Positions 49,301 through 59,195 of a DNA stretch of 64,000 bases are shown here, in pieces. The DNA comes from Pieris napi (taxonomy: Eukaryota; Arthropoda; Insecta; Lepidoptera; Pieridae), in the NCBI RefSeq assembly GCF_905475465.1, contig NC_062256.1:8937662-9001661 (forward strand), given 5' to 3'. Numbering within the stretch: position 1 is the stretch's first letter; each line of letters begins with the position of its first letter. Both the position numbers and the translations under genes were made by a program. Under the pieces are notes generated by a model, which saw only the letters and a list, made by a program, of their open reading frames with translations, did no database searches and was not told the origin of the DNA.

Positions 49301-52300
49301 ATGCTCACAAACGACACATATATGTAATAGAAAGTCCAAGCAATTATGAGATTGTAGTAGAGCATCACTATGGACGAAACAATCACCATTCCGTAGCCAA
49401 GGCCGCGGAACAATGGGCAGAATCTATTGTAGACGGCGACTGGGCCAAGGGCTGCATACTGGCCGAAAGATAGCTCCATAAACATCAGTGGAAGACCTGC
49501 TATTATTAGCATTACCGTGAAGGGGATGAGGAACGCACCTGAAAGTAAATACACATGAATGAGCTAAACTGGGATTAACACTGGGATTGTGAAAAATAAA
49601 GTGTTAGTTCTCTCAATACAAATATATAATCTGTATAAAACATGTTTTTAAAAGAGTACAATAACTAATTAAGTGAGGGCTAGCGGTGAATTCAAAAACA
49701 AAAATATTTAAATTAATTTAAATGTTTAAAGAACTTTCTTTATCATTGCAAAAAAAGTATTTTTTTTAACATGAGAACAAGATAGACGTCGCCATCATCT
49801 AATTAAACTATAACAATAATAATTGAACTTAACTAAATATGACAATTGTATCGGCCAATCGGAGGTGTTCAAAAAAAAGTTCCATCCATCTTTTAGTCAC
49901 TCTATGCTCACAGTGAGATAAGAAATAACTAATATCAAGACCAGATACAGGGAACGGCTAGCAGCCCACCCCAATGCCCTTGCACGACAGCTCACGATGC
50001 AGAGCTATGTTAAACGCCTTAAGCGAAAAGACATTCTATAATGTGAAGAATTATGAGTAGATGTTCTCACTGGAGGACACACTCCGAACGAGATAAGCAT
50101 CCAACATATTTGCTAAAAGTGAAAGCACTGATTGCAGATGGAGAATATACCAAAAAAAAAAAAACTTTTAGTCGATACCAACTCCGGGGAAATAAATACA
50201 GATTATACAACTTTTTCTACAGTTTCACATCGATATCACAGTTCTCTTATCACCTCTTATAGCTCAGTCCATATTCTTCTTTTTCTTCTCTGGTCGCGTA
50301 CTCATGTATATTCTATTGTGACTTTCTTTATTTCTTAAAGAAGACAAAAATAAAGCCTAATTGGATCTTACTTATACATACCTAATATAACAAGAATACA
50401 AAATTATTAGTTATTTATGTTAACGTAAAATTGTAAAAACCGTTAGATTGTAATCTATCTCGCGAGATTATAAACTGTCGAAAGATTGTGAACCTCAGCT
50501 TACTGCTTACAATTTAACGTATTATTATTCGGTAGATTGTACTACACTAACTTAGTTATCATTCAAACTTCTTTGGTCAATTACAGATTAATTTTACTTT
50601 CCAACAATTTCATATAACTACCGAATAATAATACGTTAAATTGTAAGCAGTTCGTTTTTGTTCTGAATCTTGTTCTCAATTTTCGTCTTCTGTTTTACCT
50701 TTAAGGATTTCTTCACGTGGCTTCCATACCACTAGGGACATTTGGGGTTTTTGAATGCTTTCAATCAGTGTTGGGGGTAATAAAGGCTCATCTTTCAACT
50801 TCTTAACATCCTCAGAGAGCACAATTCTATGGCGTTTAATCTTTCAGATATAGATATAGAGAGAAGATGTTATGGAACTGGCTGTAGACCCTCTACAGCC
50901 AGTTCCATAACATCTTCAGATGCCAGTGAATGCTATGTATAATCAGCCGATTTGTGAAGACTGTTCAAATGGGCAGCCATTTTTTCATCTGTTATTAATT
51001 GCTTTGAGGGTATTACGGGTTCCAAATCTGTACTTTTTCTCTTACAATGTAACAGTGGCTTATCCATTTGCGCTGTAAAGTGAACAAAGTTAGGAGGAGA
51101 TTGCAAGTTCTATGGTATACTTTGAATGTTCCACGGTGTTCCCGTGGGGACTGGCATTGTGTGCATCTTGTCCTGGTAAGGCACGATGGGAATCGGGATA
51201 TTGTACTGAGGAAGCAAGAGCTTGTTGAGCAAACATTTGCGTCGCCGGTTCATCTGACTGATTATACTGATATGCAGCTTATCCATAAATATCCATTTCG
51301 ATTAGTTTTCAACTCAATTGCAGACAATTATATATATGGTTCGCGTAGAAAACAGCAGTAATTATTTATTTATTTAATTAGGGAAAGCTTTTCTAACACA
51401 ATAAACAAATCAGATTTTTCCCGAACTCAGATTCTTGTATCAGCTTATGTATCAGCTTGTATTAGCTCTATGATGCTTGTATCAGCTTTTCTTATCCCGA
51501 CCAAGGGATTTTCCATTTCAATATTTTATATTATGGGGATAAATTAATTAACGTCCATAAATTACGTGAGGTGTTTAAGAGGGGGGAGGGGGTCGAGTCA
51601 AATCTCATTCAATCTTACGTTGGAGAGAGGGGGGGTCTCGGCAAATATCACGCAATTTTTTTTCTGATTGAAAAAAAATTAGAAAAACTGTTGACCCTAA
51701 AGGCCATCTCTGCAACTTCCCGCTAACTCCATACCTAAACGCTCAACATTTAACTTATTTTGTTTTAGTCGTAAATAAAGACACGAAGCAATTTTTTTCG
51801 CGTTTACGTAAGAAACCCACATTTTGACAAATCTCACGTGAGATTGGGGGTTGGGGGAAGGGGTTGAATAAAATCTCACGACATCTCACCAGGGGGAGAG
51901 GGAGTCACAGAAATTTTAAAAAAACACCTCACGTAATTTATGGACCCCCCTATACAACAAAATAGAACATTAAATATCAAGACTATTCTTGTTGTTGTGA
52001 AATAATTATAATACTTATATAAAGTTAATTAACAAGTTGTCATGCAGATGACAATCTAGTTAGACCTTCAAAGGAATTTGTTAATTAAATAAATATACGT
52101 TACGAAAATACTCATTTCACTTTATTCATTTTACAATCAAAATCGTCCTGTGCCTGACACACGCCGTTTACTTTGGATCTAAGGCAAGCCGGTTTCCTCA
52201 CGATGTTTTCCTTCACCGTTCGAGCGAATGTTAAATGCGCACATAGAAAGAAAGTCCATTGGTTGAAGGGATCGAACCTACGACCTCAGGGATGAGACTC

Positions 52301-55300
52301 GAACGCTGAAGCCACTAGGCCAACAATGCTCTATGTTTAAATGACATAGACATATAATTTACTACAAACAAAAACACACACAAATAATCAAATTCGATTG
52401 TTGTGTGTGCCTTGAATTAAATTGTGTAATACATAACTTTAATCCGTTTGAAAAGTGTTTTCTTTATTTTTGCTCTGAAACAAGACACATCTTAAAATGT
52501 CCACATCAGATACTTATGACAATATTTAACAATAATAATACACATAGTTCAATATATTAAATTAGGTATTAGAAGGTTGAAAAAAATATTGGTTGTTTGT
52601 AAAGTAGGTTTACGATCGAGATGTTTACGTGATAACGTCTTATTGGTGATATAAGTTTTTGGGAAGTAAGGAATTAATGAAGATAACAATTTTTTCAAAT
52701 TTTAAATTACATCTATCGTTTTATTCACACTTTTGATGATAAATTTCGGGTGTAAAATGACAAGTTTACTTATTCGACTATGATATACATTTTTCTTCAT
52801 ACATTCACGGAATGACTGGCAGCGCTCGAGATGAGACGGGAGATCGGTCCGTCTCTCTCTCGTTATACCTGCGATTGCGCTCGTGAGGTTTTGGTGTGAC
52901 ACAAGTTTCTGAACATGTCACCCGACTAAAACGATTTTAAAGACGTTATCACGTCAAAAAAAATGCTCTATGTTTTAATGACATAGACATATCATTTACT
53001 ACAAACAAAAACACACACACATAATCAAATTCGATTGTTTTGTGTGCCTTGAATCAAAATGAAAAAGTCATGTCGTAAATTTAAAATTATGTAAAATAAT
53101 TGTCAATTTATACGTAACTTTAATCCGTTTGAAAAGTGTTTTCTTTATTTTTGCTCTGAAACAAGACACATCTTAAAATGTCCACATCAGATACTTATGA
53201 CAATATTTTACAATAATAATACACATAGTTCAATATATTAAATTAGGTATTAGAAGGTTGAAAAAAATATTGGTTGTTTGTAAAGTAGGTTTACGATCGA
53301 GATGTTTACGTGATAACGTCTTATTGGTGATATAAGTTTTTGGGAAGTAAGGAATTAATGAAGATAACAATGTTTTCAAATTTTAAATTACATCTATCGT
53401 TTTATTCACACTTTTGATGATAAATTTCGGGTGTAAAATGACAAGTTTACTTATTCGACCATGATATACATTTTTCTTCATACATTCACGGAATGACTGG
53501 CAGCGCTCGAGATGAGACGGGAGATCGGTCCGTCTCTCTCTCGTTATACCTGCGATCGCGCTCGTGAGGTTTTGGTGTGACACAAGTTTCTGAACATGTC
53601 ACCCGACTAAAACGATTTTAAAGACGTTATCACGTCAAAAACTATTCTTATGTTTATATCGAGCCCTTTCAACTAAACAAAAAAAGCTTTACATACTTGA
53701 AACGAACCGACTGGGAAAAAAAAAAATTATATCTCTCATTATGTTTTTTATTTTATTTATCATACAAGGCAAAGTGGCAGGAAGAAGCAGACCTGGCAGC
53801 AGGCGCACGTGTTGGTTGAAAAACCTTAGAGGTTTGGTCAAAGCACGAAGTCATTGTTTATTACATTCCTTTTCTTTCTTTTTTTGCGACTGAGGTGCAA
53901 ACTATCTGCTGTGGTCTCTGGCAGAATGACCAGCGCTGAACCAAAATGGCCAATTACAGCCACAGCACACACGCATTACACACTTGAAACGAACCGAATG
54001 GGAAAAAGGGAAAAAACATTTATATCTCTCATTATGTTTTTTTTTTTCTTTGATTATTGTTATTTTGTGTGTTTTTCTTAGTAATAAATTTTATATCTAT
54101 GTCTATGAATATTTTCTAAAGTCATTTTAAATTTTCTTTACCATTCGTGGGTGTTTTAAAATCGTGATAGATTAAAGTGAATTCGTCTAATCGAGTTATC
54201 TGTAATATCAATTAGAGTAGCGGAAATTGAATTAATATATAAGGTATAGCAAAATGAAATGTTTCAGTACTGGTCTAGGGTAAACATATATGTATATCAA
54301 AGGGTATTCGTGACTGCAAAGCATAACCCATATACATTAACATATATAGGAGCTTCATATGATGCCAAGCGCTTGTAGCGTTTTGCTAAAACTTTGTTTC
54401 AATATAAATAATAGCGTGGAAAATTGTTAGTTGGTTGTAGTTTCTTAAAATTTCCGTGTAAACAAAACACAGAGTGGTGGAGTCTTGCCAGTTCTCGCCT
54501 GCTTCTTCTGTTGTTGCATCTCCATTACTAAAGCTTGGCCATCAGTCTCGTAAAGCATATGCATATCCTGTGTCAGCAACTTTTCCGCAGTCGCAATACT
54601 CGTATATTTCCTTCTATCAATACGCCGTTTCTCGTATCTCCTTTTATCGTCCAGGCTTCACAGCCGTACAGAACAATTGGCCATATTTTACAAAGGAGAA
54701 CTCGGAGTTCAAAGGTCAAGTGACGACAGCCCAAGACTTTAGGGGAAGTTATTTATTTGCTTATCAGTACAGCTACTTAGTATACAAGAACTAAACAATT
54801 ACATTATACGCAAAAGCCAAAACCGAAATACACATTCAAACATAAACATAAAACCACTGTACGCTCTTTAATTGATGGCCCTACTTTGGCAAAGTAACAA
54901 AAGATGAATGTTCTGAATATGTTTACAAATTTAATAAAATCGTTTAAAATCCGATCATTTTTTTTGCTCGCTATACGAAAACACATTCTCTAGGAAAACA
55001 AAGTACCCATTGTAAATATTAAAATGACTGTTCAAACGCACAAAAGAAACTTTGGCCTGAATACAACGATTAAGTTAAACGCTATCCACTTGTATGCATA
55101 ACCTTCAAGGTTCATAATATAAAAATATACAATAAAAAGTTCAAATAGCATATATATAGTGGATAGAAGATATAGAAGTGTTAGCGGGTAGCGAATGGAG
55201 AAAGAAAGCCGTGGATAGAGAAGGAAAAAGCTAGAGGACGCCTTTACCCGTGAAGGTGTTACGATCAATAATACTGAAGGAAGTTAGGATAACAAGGAAA

Positions 55301-57548
55301 TGTATATAAGAAATTTAAACATAAAATTAAAAGCCATAAAAAGGCCGGCAACGCATTTGCGAGCCTTCTGGCAACGTGTCCATGGGCGACGATATCACTT
55401 TACATCAGGTGAGCCGTCTGCCCGTTTTCATATGTTAGATTTAAAGATTGGATATTATTATTTTGACGAAAGTGATGTAAATAAAAAATAAATATACAAA
55501 TAGCCTGTATTCGAGTACTACATAATTAGGATTACATTTAAGTATCTGTCGTTATGTTAAACATTAGTACACAACCTCCGACGGAATGAAGGCCTACTCC
55601 AAATTCTTCCAACTGTCCATGGGCGGCGGTATCACTTAACATCAGATGAGCCTCCTGCCCGTTTGCCTCCTATTACATAAAAAACAATTATGTCTCATCC
55701 TCGCCACCATTTCCCAATCCTTCCCCGCTATCCCTTTTATTACAGATGTTTTCCCAGGTTTCTGGGCGTCTTCTATTTTCTTCCAACTGGGCCATTCCAC
55801 GTACAGGTCTTTTTTGACACATTAATTTAAATGTCTGTTATGTTTGTAAGGCTACGTATTACACTGTTTTTAGCTTTGTCTTTAATTTCAACCGAAGAAC
55901 ATGAAGGTGTCATATCATAGGTGATTCAGAAAGGAGACGGCCGTAAGTCTGTCTTCGGTACGTCAAAAATTTAATTTTGACTCACGGAAGTCATAGCTCG
56001 CGCTAAGTATAGTTTTTAAAGTTACCATCAGACTCTAAGTTGTGTCATGCATTGACCAATTGCCAAAGAAACCATAAAAGAACCCACGTATCTATATTGT
56101 ATATGTCCCTGGGGTCTTTACTTAAGTAACCTAACTTCCAATCAATCAATCAATAAAGTACCATCGACAAGGAAACAAAGAATATGTAAAGATCCACAGG
56201 TTTATAGTTTATCAAAATGGCGCCATTTATATTCATATTTTTTTTTATAAAAACTTACCTCCTCCGTTGTTATAGCAAAGGTACGGAAATCGCCAAACAT
56301 TCCCCAAGCCAACGCTGTATCCGAGTAATGATAGGAGAAAATCAAATCGACCAGTCCAGTTCCCTCTTTCTGGTTGTGTCTCTTCTGGGATCTGCTCTCG
56401 CAGCATCACCTCACGGCACTGAAAATTATTAATACGTAAAAATACTTTGCATGTATAATTGTAAAGGTAGACCACGTTTTCCACTTCTATTGAAGCATTA
56501 TTTAGACTTCAAATTCAAATTCAAAAATCATTTATTCACGTAGGTAACACAATGTACACTTGTGATTCGTCATTAAAGAAATAAATATTAATGCTTCTAA
56601 TTTTACATTTACTGCCAGTTCTCAAATCAAGGGCGTAGAACGGAAGAGAAGAACTGGCAATAAACTCTCCGCCACTCTTTTTAATCGCCATGTTTTTTTG
56701 TTTTTTTTACACAACGTTTGTAAGGAGCTGCAACCATTACACCATGTTCCACATGACATTTTAAGTAATTAATAATAAGAACATAAATAAAAACAAAGAC
56801 CTTTCCGGTATCAGCAGGAGGCATGGTGAAATAGGAGTACGCACTTACATTCTCGTGGGAACAACACGCAAACACATAGTCGAAATAATTAACATCACTT
56901 CCTTAAGAGTACACAGGATATCCCAGGTTACACTAGAATATACCAGGAGAACTGGAACAGTTTACAGACTTTTGTCTTTGAGAATCAAATTTTCTTCTTC
57001 AACCCAATTTATTAAAATAATGTTTTTACAATATTTAAGGGCATACATAAAAACTATAAAATTTGTTGGTATTAATAAATTTTATTTACATTATCTGTGA
57101 TATTAAGATGATTTTTATAGATTTATGCGTGAAAAATTTTACGTGTTTAAACACGATGCTATTAAGACTTCATATACTGTTCACGTGAACAATTTAATCT
57201 TTACTTAAACTTATTTTGTTAAAAAAAATACCTCACATAATAATTTTACTTATTTCATGAATTTAAGATACAACAAATATAAATATGAATTTTTAAATTA
57301 ACCCCCGCAAAAATAAGTTCTAGAGAAATATTGCCAATTAATTAAATATATACGTCGTATTGTCTCCATTTAATTTACATATTTTATTAATAAACAATCC
57401 ATGTCTTTTATTTGCACATAATTAATTCTTGTAAATTTAAATAGTAAATATCCTAAATTACATAACATGTACTCACATCGTTCGAATCCATTTCGATATC
57501 TTTCATCACAGACGAAATTGACGTCCTAGACCGACTCCGTGTTTCCAT
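40300..57548 (-). CDS. GlyT: SLC6 Na+/Cl- dependent amino-acid transporter, glycine-transporter type, 12 coding exons
   Basis: Twelve GT/AG exons join in phase: 57548-57477, 56418-56259, 49538-49251, 48365-48212, 46949-46817, 45528-45394, 44411-44308, 43389-43152, 42485-42357, 41575-41366, 41053-40880, 40434-40264, with TGA at 40302-40300. This gives 643 aa, the usual SLC6 length. Visible hallmarks: GLGNVWRFPYL in TM1 with Gly where monoamine transporters have Asp, MELSFGQ in TM2, a Cys pair in loop EL2 followed by four N-glycosylation sequons (NGT, NQT, NIT, NVT), WGGLITLSSYNKF in TM6, GAGLAFIVYPE in TM8, LTLGLDSQF, and PTEEWGPA near the C terminus. The family imports substrate across the plasma membrane with Na+ and Cl-, as a 12-TM protein with both termini inside. 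The amino-acid class is clear. Glycine as substrate is inferred from resemblance to GlyT1/GlyT2/ATB0,+. The start is the ATG of a short hydrophilic first exon; no better one is visible. Confidence 0.9.
41110..41245 (+). mobile_element. SINE fragment in transporter intron 10
   Basis: AAAAAGTTGACGGCATGTGTCAGG body block and GCCCCACTGATTT end; 5' truncated. Confidence 0.6.
41700..42010. repeat. Degenerate tandem repeat, unit about 120 bp, transporter intron 9
   Basis: About 2.5 copies of a unit containing TTTTTGTGACGG, CGTAAAAATTTACTCTCAT and ATAACTTCAAAA. A further partial copy lies at 42,640-42,710 in intron 8. Confidence 0.6.
42115..42270 (-). mobile_element. LINE 3' fragment (WNxLP type)
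   Basis: GAATTGGTACGCTCTTTTC through GCAGCTGGTTCCACATAGTG; antisense of the coding end. Confidence 0.65.
42815..43090 (-). mobile_element. Two LINE 3' fragments and a SINE piece in transporter intron 8
   Basis: 42,815-42,930 and 42,960-43,000 are WNxLP-type 3' UTR pieces. 43,020-43,090 is SINE body (GCGCATTTAACATTCGCTGG, plus orientation). Confidence 0.5.
43425..43580 (-). mobile_element. LINE 3' fragments in transporter intron 7
   Basis: GCGAGTGCGTTGCCGCCC, then a second 3' UTR copy with GGGCAAACGGGCAGG-like sequence. Confidence 0.55.
43588..43846 (-). mobile_element. tRNA-derived SINE, second family, full-length with poly(A)
   Basis: On the minus strand it begins with a tRNA-like head (A box TTGGTCTAGTGGTTAGTA, B box GGGTTCGATCCCCGG). 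The body contains CATCGATGTGATGAGCA and it ends in a long A tract (poly-T at 43,588-43,600 on the plus strand). It is a different family from 30,552. Confidence 0.75.
44175..44290 (+). mobile_element. SINE 3' fragment next to transporter exon 7
   Basis: GGGTGTCAGGCACAG body and GTTGTAGCGGCATTGTTTTTT end; the end is about 10 bp from the exon 7 donor at 44,307. Confidence 0.5.
44450..44740 (-). mobile_element. LINE 3' tail repeat in transporter intron 6
   Basis: TTATTCATATAGGTAACTCA, then CTGCCAGTTCTCAAATCAAG; same family as 15,705 and 56,505. Confidence 0.55.
44920..45120 (+). pseudogene. LINE reverse-transcriptase 3' remnant (VETLGPWGSSAQ)
   Basis: The plus frame reads VETLGPWGSSAQAVIKDLSW, then STGDPRAGARLAQRIIIAIQ and RGNAA. 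It is the best preserved copy of this LINE end here. Confidence 0.7.
45561..45878 (-). mobile_element. Complete short Helitron in transporter intron 5
   Basis: On the minus strand: TCTTTATATATATAAATTACG after A, ending GGCCGGTCTGCTAG before T; 318 bp. Homologous to 7,892-8,282. It was inserted 33 bp upstream of exon 6. Confidence 0.8.
46640..46765 (-). mobile_element. LINE 3' fragment in transporter intron 5
   Basis: ATCATCAGATGTTAAGTGATAC block and CGGCCTTTTAAG. 46,370-46,640 adjacent contains further decayed sequence that I do not recognise. Confidence 0.5.
47178..47545 (+). pseudogene. LINE reverse-transcriptase C-terminal end (WNQLPTEV) in transporter intron 4
   Basis: The plus frame reads HPYHLDVRRSTTE, FLPRTTTMWNQLPTEV, DLEFFKKRAYQFLRSRQRTC, followed by the CATGGGCGGCGGTATC 3' UTR. 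This is the best coding copy of the WNxLP family, antisense to the host gene. Confidence 0.75.
47600..47745 (+). pseudogene. LINE 3' remnant (WKRLEEAFTRKG)
   Basis: The frame AIDRVSWKRLEEAFTRKG...LQEARI stop is the end of another non-LTR polyprotein. A second copy lies at 55,140-55,300. Confidence 0.6.
47848..48074 (-). mobile_element. Complete short Helitron (second subfamily) in transporter intron 4
   Basis: Minus strand: TCTTAATATATATATATTTC after A, ending GGGGTCCACTAG before T; 227 bp, non-coding. Confidence 0.7.
48615..48765 (+). mobile_element. SINE fragment in transporter intron 3
   Basis: AAAAAGTCGACTGGGTGCG through TTGTAGTGCCACTGATTTTTT. Confidence 0.6.
49880..50045 (+). pseudogene. 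LINE/jockey-like polyprotein fragment
   Basis: The frame RYRERLAAHPNALARQLTMQ, then YVKRLKRKDIL stop matches the C-terminal HPNxLA motif seen in arthropod non-LTR elements. Confidence 0.55.
50503..50650. repeat. 33-bp perfect inverted repeat
   Basis: 50503-50535 and 50618-50650 are exact inverted copies (CTGCTTACAATTTAACG...) around 82 bp, probably ends of a small DNA element. Confidence 0.6.
50655..51260 (-). pseudogene. Decayed retro-pseudogene, possibly of an HCFC1R1-like regulator
   Basis: Minus-strand frames give peptide blocks that look like a real protein: YQYNQSDEPATQMFAQQALA, PYQDKMHTMPVPTGTP, MDKPLLHCKRKSTDLEP, LITDEKMAAHLNSLH, then SLASEDVMEL and, in another frame, RIVLSEDVKKLKDEPLLPP. 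The MAAHLNSLH block resembles the host-cell-factor C1 regulator family; I hold that assignment weakly. Frameshifts, stops and a 25-bp fold-back interruption (50,863-50,917) show that it is not functional, and no introns are visible. Confidence 0.4.
50863..50917. repeat. Perfect hairpin, 25-bp arms and 5-nt loop
   Basis: 50863-50887 pairs exactly with 50893-50917. On the minus strand the first arm belongs to the pseudogene (DVMELAV); the second is an inverted copy, as produced by fold-back template switching. Confidence 0.8.
51553..51945. mobile_element. MITE with 24-bp inverted ends
   Basis: GTCCATAAATTACGTGAGGT... at 51553-51576 and its inverse at 51922-51945. The interior has G-rich and CTCACG blocks and no ORF. 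No clear target duplication. Confidence 0.65.
52143..52325 (-). mobile_element. tRNA-derived SINE in transporter intron 2
   Basis: B box complement GGGATCGAACCTACGACC and the TTCGAGCGAATGTTAAATGC body. Confidence 0.65.
52326..53639. repeat. Recent tandem duplication (2 copies of about 640-680 bp)
   Basis: Copy 1 (52326-52962) and copy 2 (52963-53639) are nearly identical apart from a net 44-bp difference near 53,060. Each holds an element bounded by inverted ACGTGATAACGTCTT / AAGACGTTATCACGT (52627-52641 with 52940-52954; 53308-53322 with 53621-53635). Confidence 0.8.
53750..53950 (+). pseudogene. LINE reverse-transcriptase end (SRRTCWLKNLRG)
   Basis: GKVAGRSRPGSRRTCWLKNL in the plus frame, then a 3' UTR with GTCTCTGGCAGAATGACCAG. 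Related to 21,897 and 19,630. Confidence 0.6.
54480..54720 (-). pseudogene. LINE reverse-transcriptase fragment (VLYGCEAWTI)
   Basis: The minus frame reads LRVLLCKIWPIVLYGCEAWT, then IKGDTRNGVLIEGNIRVLRL, and breaks at a stop. The YGCEAWT motif lies at the end of the RT domain of CR1/RTE-like LINEs. Confidence 0.7.
55140..55430 (+). pseudogene. LINE 3' remnants
   Basis: 55,140-55,300 is the KLEDAFTREG-type end; 55,325-55,430 is WNxLP-type 3' UTR (AAGGCCGGCAACGCATTTGC). A further UTR piece lies at 55,600-55,680. Confidence 0.5.
56505..56790 (-). mobile_element. LINE 3' tail repeat in transporter intron 1
   Basis: TTCAAATTCAAATTC tail, then the GCCAGTTCTCAAATCAAGGG block. It lies upstream of exon 2 in transcript order. 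Confidence 0.6.
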
Positions 57549-57553
57549 AATCG

Positions 57554-57571
57554 CTATACCATTTCACCCAT
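57554..57571 (-). promoter_or_regulatory. Short upstream ORF before the SLC6 transporter start
   Basis: Directly upstream of the transporter ATG lies a five-codon ORF (MGEMV, stop TAG) ending 5 nt before the main start. If the transcript begins upstream of it, it could lower or regulate initiation. The transcription start is not known. Confidence 0.35.
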
Positions 57572-59085
57572 TTATTTCCAATTAATCACATCATTTCACA
57601 TTATTTTAAAGCGTATTAACATTAAATTGAAAAATACGAAACGCGCAGATGTCATTCCCATCGACCGAACTTTGAATGAACATCTAGGTCAATATCAACT
57701 CCCCCCGCACCTCTCCTGGACCGACAGCCTCTCAAGTCTACGCCGTTAACCATGTGAGATGCCTAACAATCCCAACGTGCTTTCTTCGGCCATTTTTAAT
57801 ATCACACCGGTAGATTATTACTCAAATTTCCTATTGTTATTATTTTAGTTTTCTACTCTAGTTAATTAAAATTTGTCATCTGTGAAACAATTTAAGGGAT
57901 TACTATGCACGTATCTTTTTATGCATCCTGTATTTGTGATTCCTCGTACGTTTCCTTAATATATAAAATAAATAAATTTATCAATAGATTCTCGAAGTGT
58001 AATGCCCGACTTATAAAGCTTATTATCTTCTTGAATCTATGGTAAATATTCCATTAACCTTAACCGCTAGGTCTACGAATACTTAATCAAATTTCTATCT
58101 AAACAGAAATTTACATAAATTAGTTTATTATTACCATCGGTTTATTTTCTACTTACAAAAATTAATTTAGTGAAGCTTTTATTTTTTTAAAGCTTTTACG
58201 CGATTTCGTATTTAGTAACCAATCTGTTTGATACTTGAATATTTTAAATACGTATGCATTATTTAAATATGTCAAGGGCATTTTATTGCATAAATTAAGC
58301 TTTCAAGATGCATGGTGAGGACACAAGGTACGGTAGGTCGGCGAAGTAGAACATTATTGATTAGGTCGACGTGCGCGATTTCTTATATCGAGTGGCCTAT
58401 TCTACGGGTGCGAATCTGAGATGCGGGTTTGATGAGCAAAATACTAAACAACTATATTTCCTTACTTTGATCACCTGATTTTGTATTCAGAAACCTATGT
58501 ACAATAATTATTACAACAAGTTCTATAGGTTTTATTACGTTTGTAATTCATTGGATTACCAAAACCTAAGTCCCGTTAATAGCTGTAATAAACACACTGG
58601 TTACTGGTATTTTATAATCTTAGTAATAGACACGAGATCAACAATGTTTTAATTTATTGTACGACCATTAATTATAATCACAATTACCAATAAATTTGTT
58701 TATAATACATAATTTATTAAGGTAAATTTGTTTTCATATTTATTATGAGCAAGAGTTATACACGAAATTCATACAAAACATACGTTTCGCGCCGAAAACT
58801 CTAATAACCACCGCGCACGCGCCAAAACAGCCCTGCCACAGATAAGTAAAATTGCGAATTTGCCATAGATATCATATATTATACGAACATTAGTATTAAT
58901 ATTACTATGAAGATTAAATCTTTTTGCCGAAATTATGGTTTTTGTAATACAGGTTGCTTTATCTAAATTAAATTAGAAAACTGTTTTGCTTGAAAATAAG
59001 ATTAAACATTCTGATACATAGGTAGATAGAAACGTTTTTGATATTTTGTTAGATGAGAAATAAAAAGAAATTATATTTTCAATTG
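57572..59085. other. Intergenic spacer between transporter and transaldolase
   Basis: This is 1.5 kb between the transporter start and the transaldolase poly(A) signal. It should contain the transporter promoter. I see no clear TATA box; a C-rich segment at 57,700-57,760 is the only distinctive sequence. Confidence 0.5.
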
Positions 59086-59091
59086 TTTATT
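59086..59091 (-). terminator. Polyadenylation signal of the transaldolase gene
   Basis: AATAAA lies on the minus strand about 105 nt after the transaldolase stop codon, in AT-rich 3' UTR sequence. Position and consensus fit; cleavage is not shown. Confidence 0.6.
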
Positions 59092-59195
59092 AACAATACC
59101 AAATATATATAAAACAACAGGAATGTAAATAATTGGCCCTCCATTTTTACCTATACCTAATCACATATTATGTAAAACGCACAAAAATCTAAAAA

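Noticed and set aside
49291..49473. 60-codon plus-strand ORF
   Set aside because: Antisense shadow of transporter exon 3.
52702..53583. A duplicated 66-aa gene
   Set aside because: The ORFs are short, sit in a duplicated inverted-repeat-bounded element, and resemble no protein. Identity reflects recent duplication, not selection.
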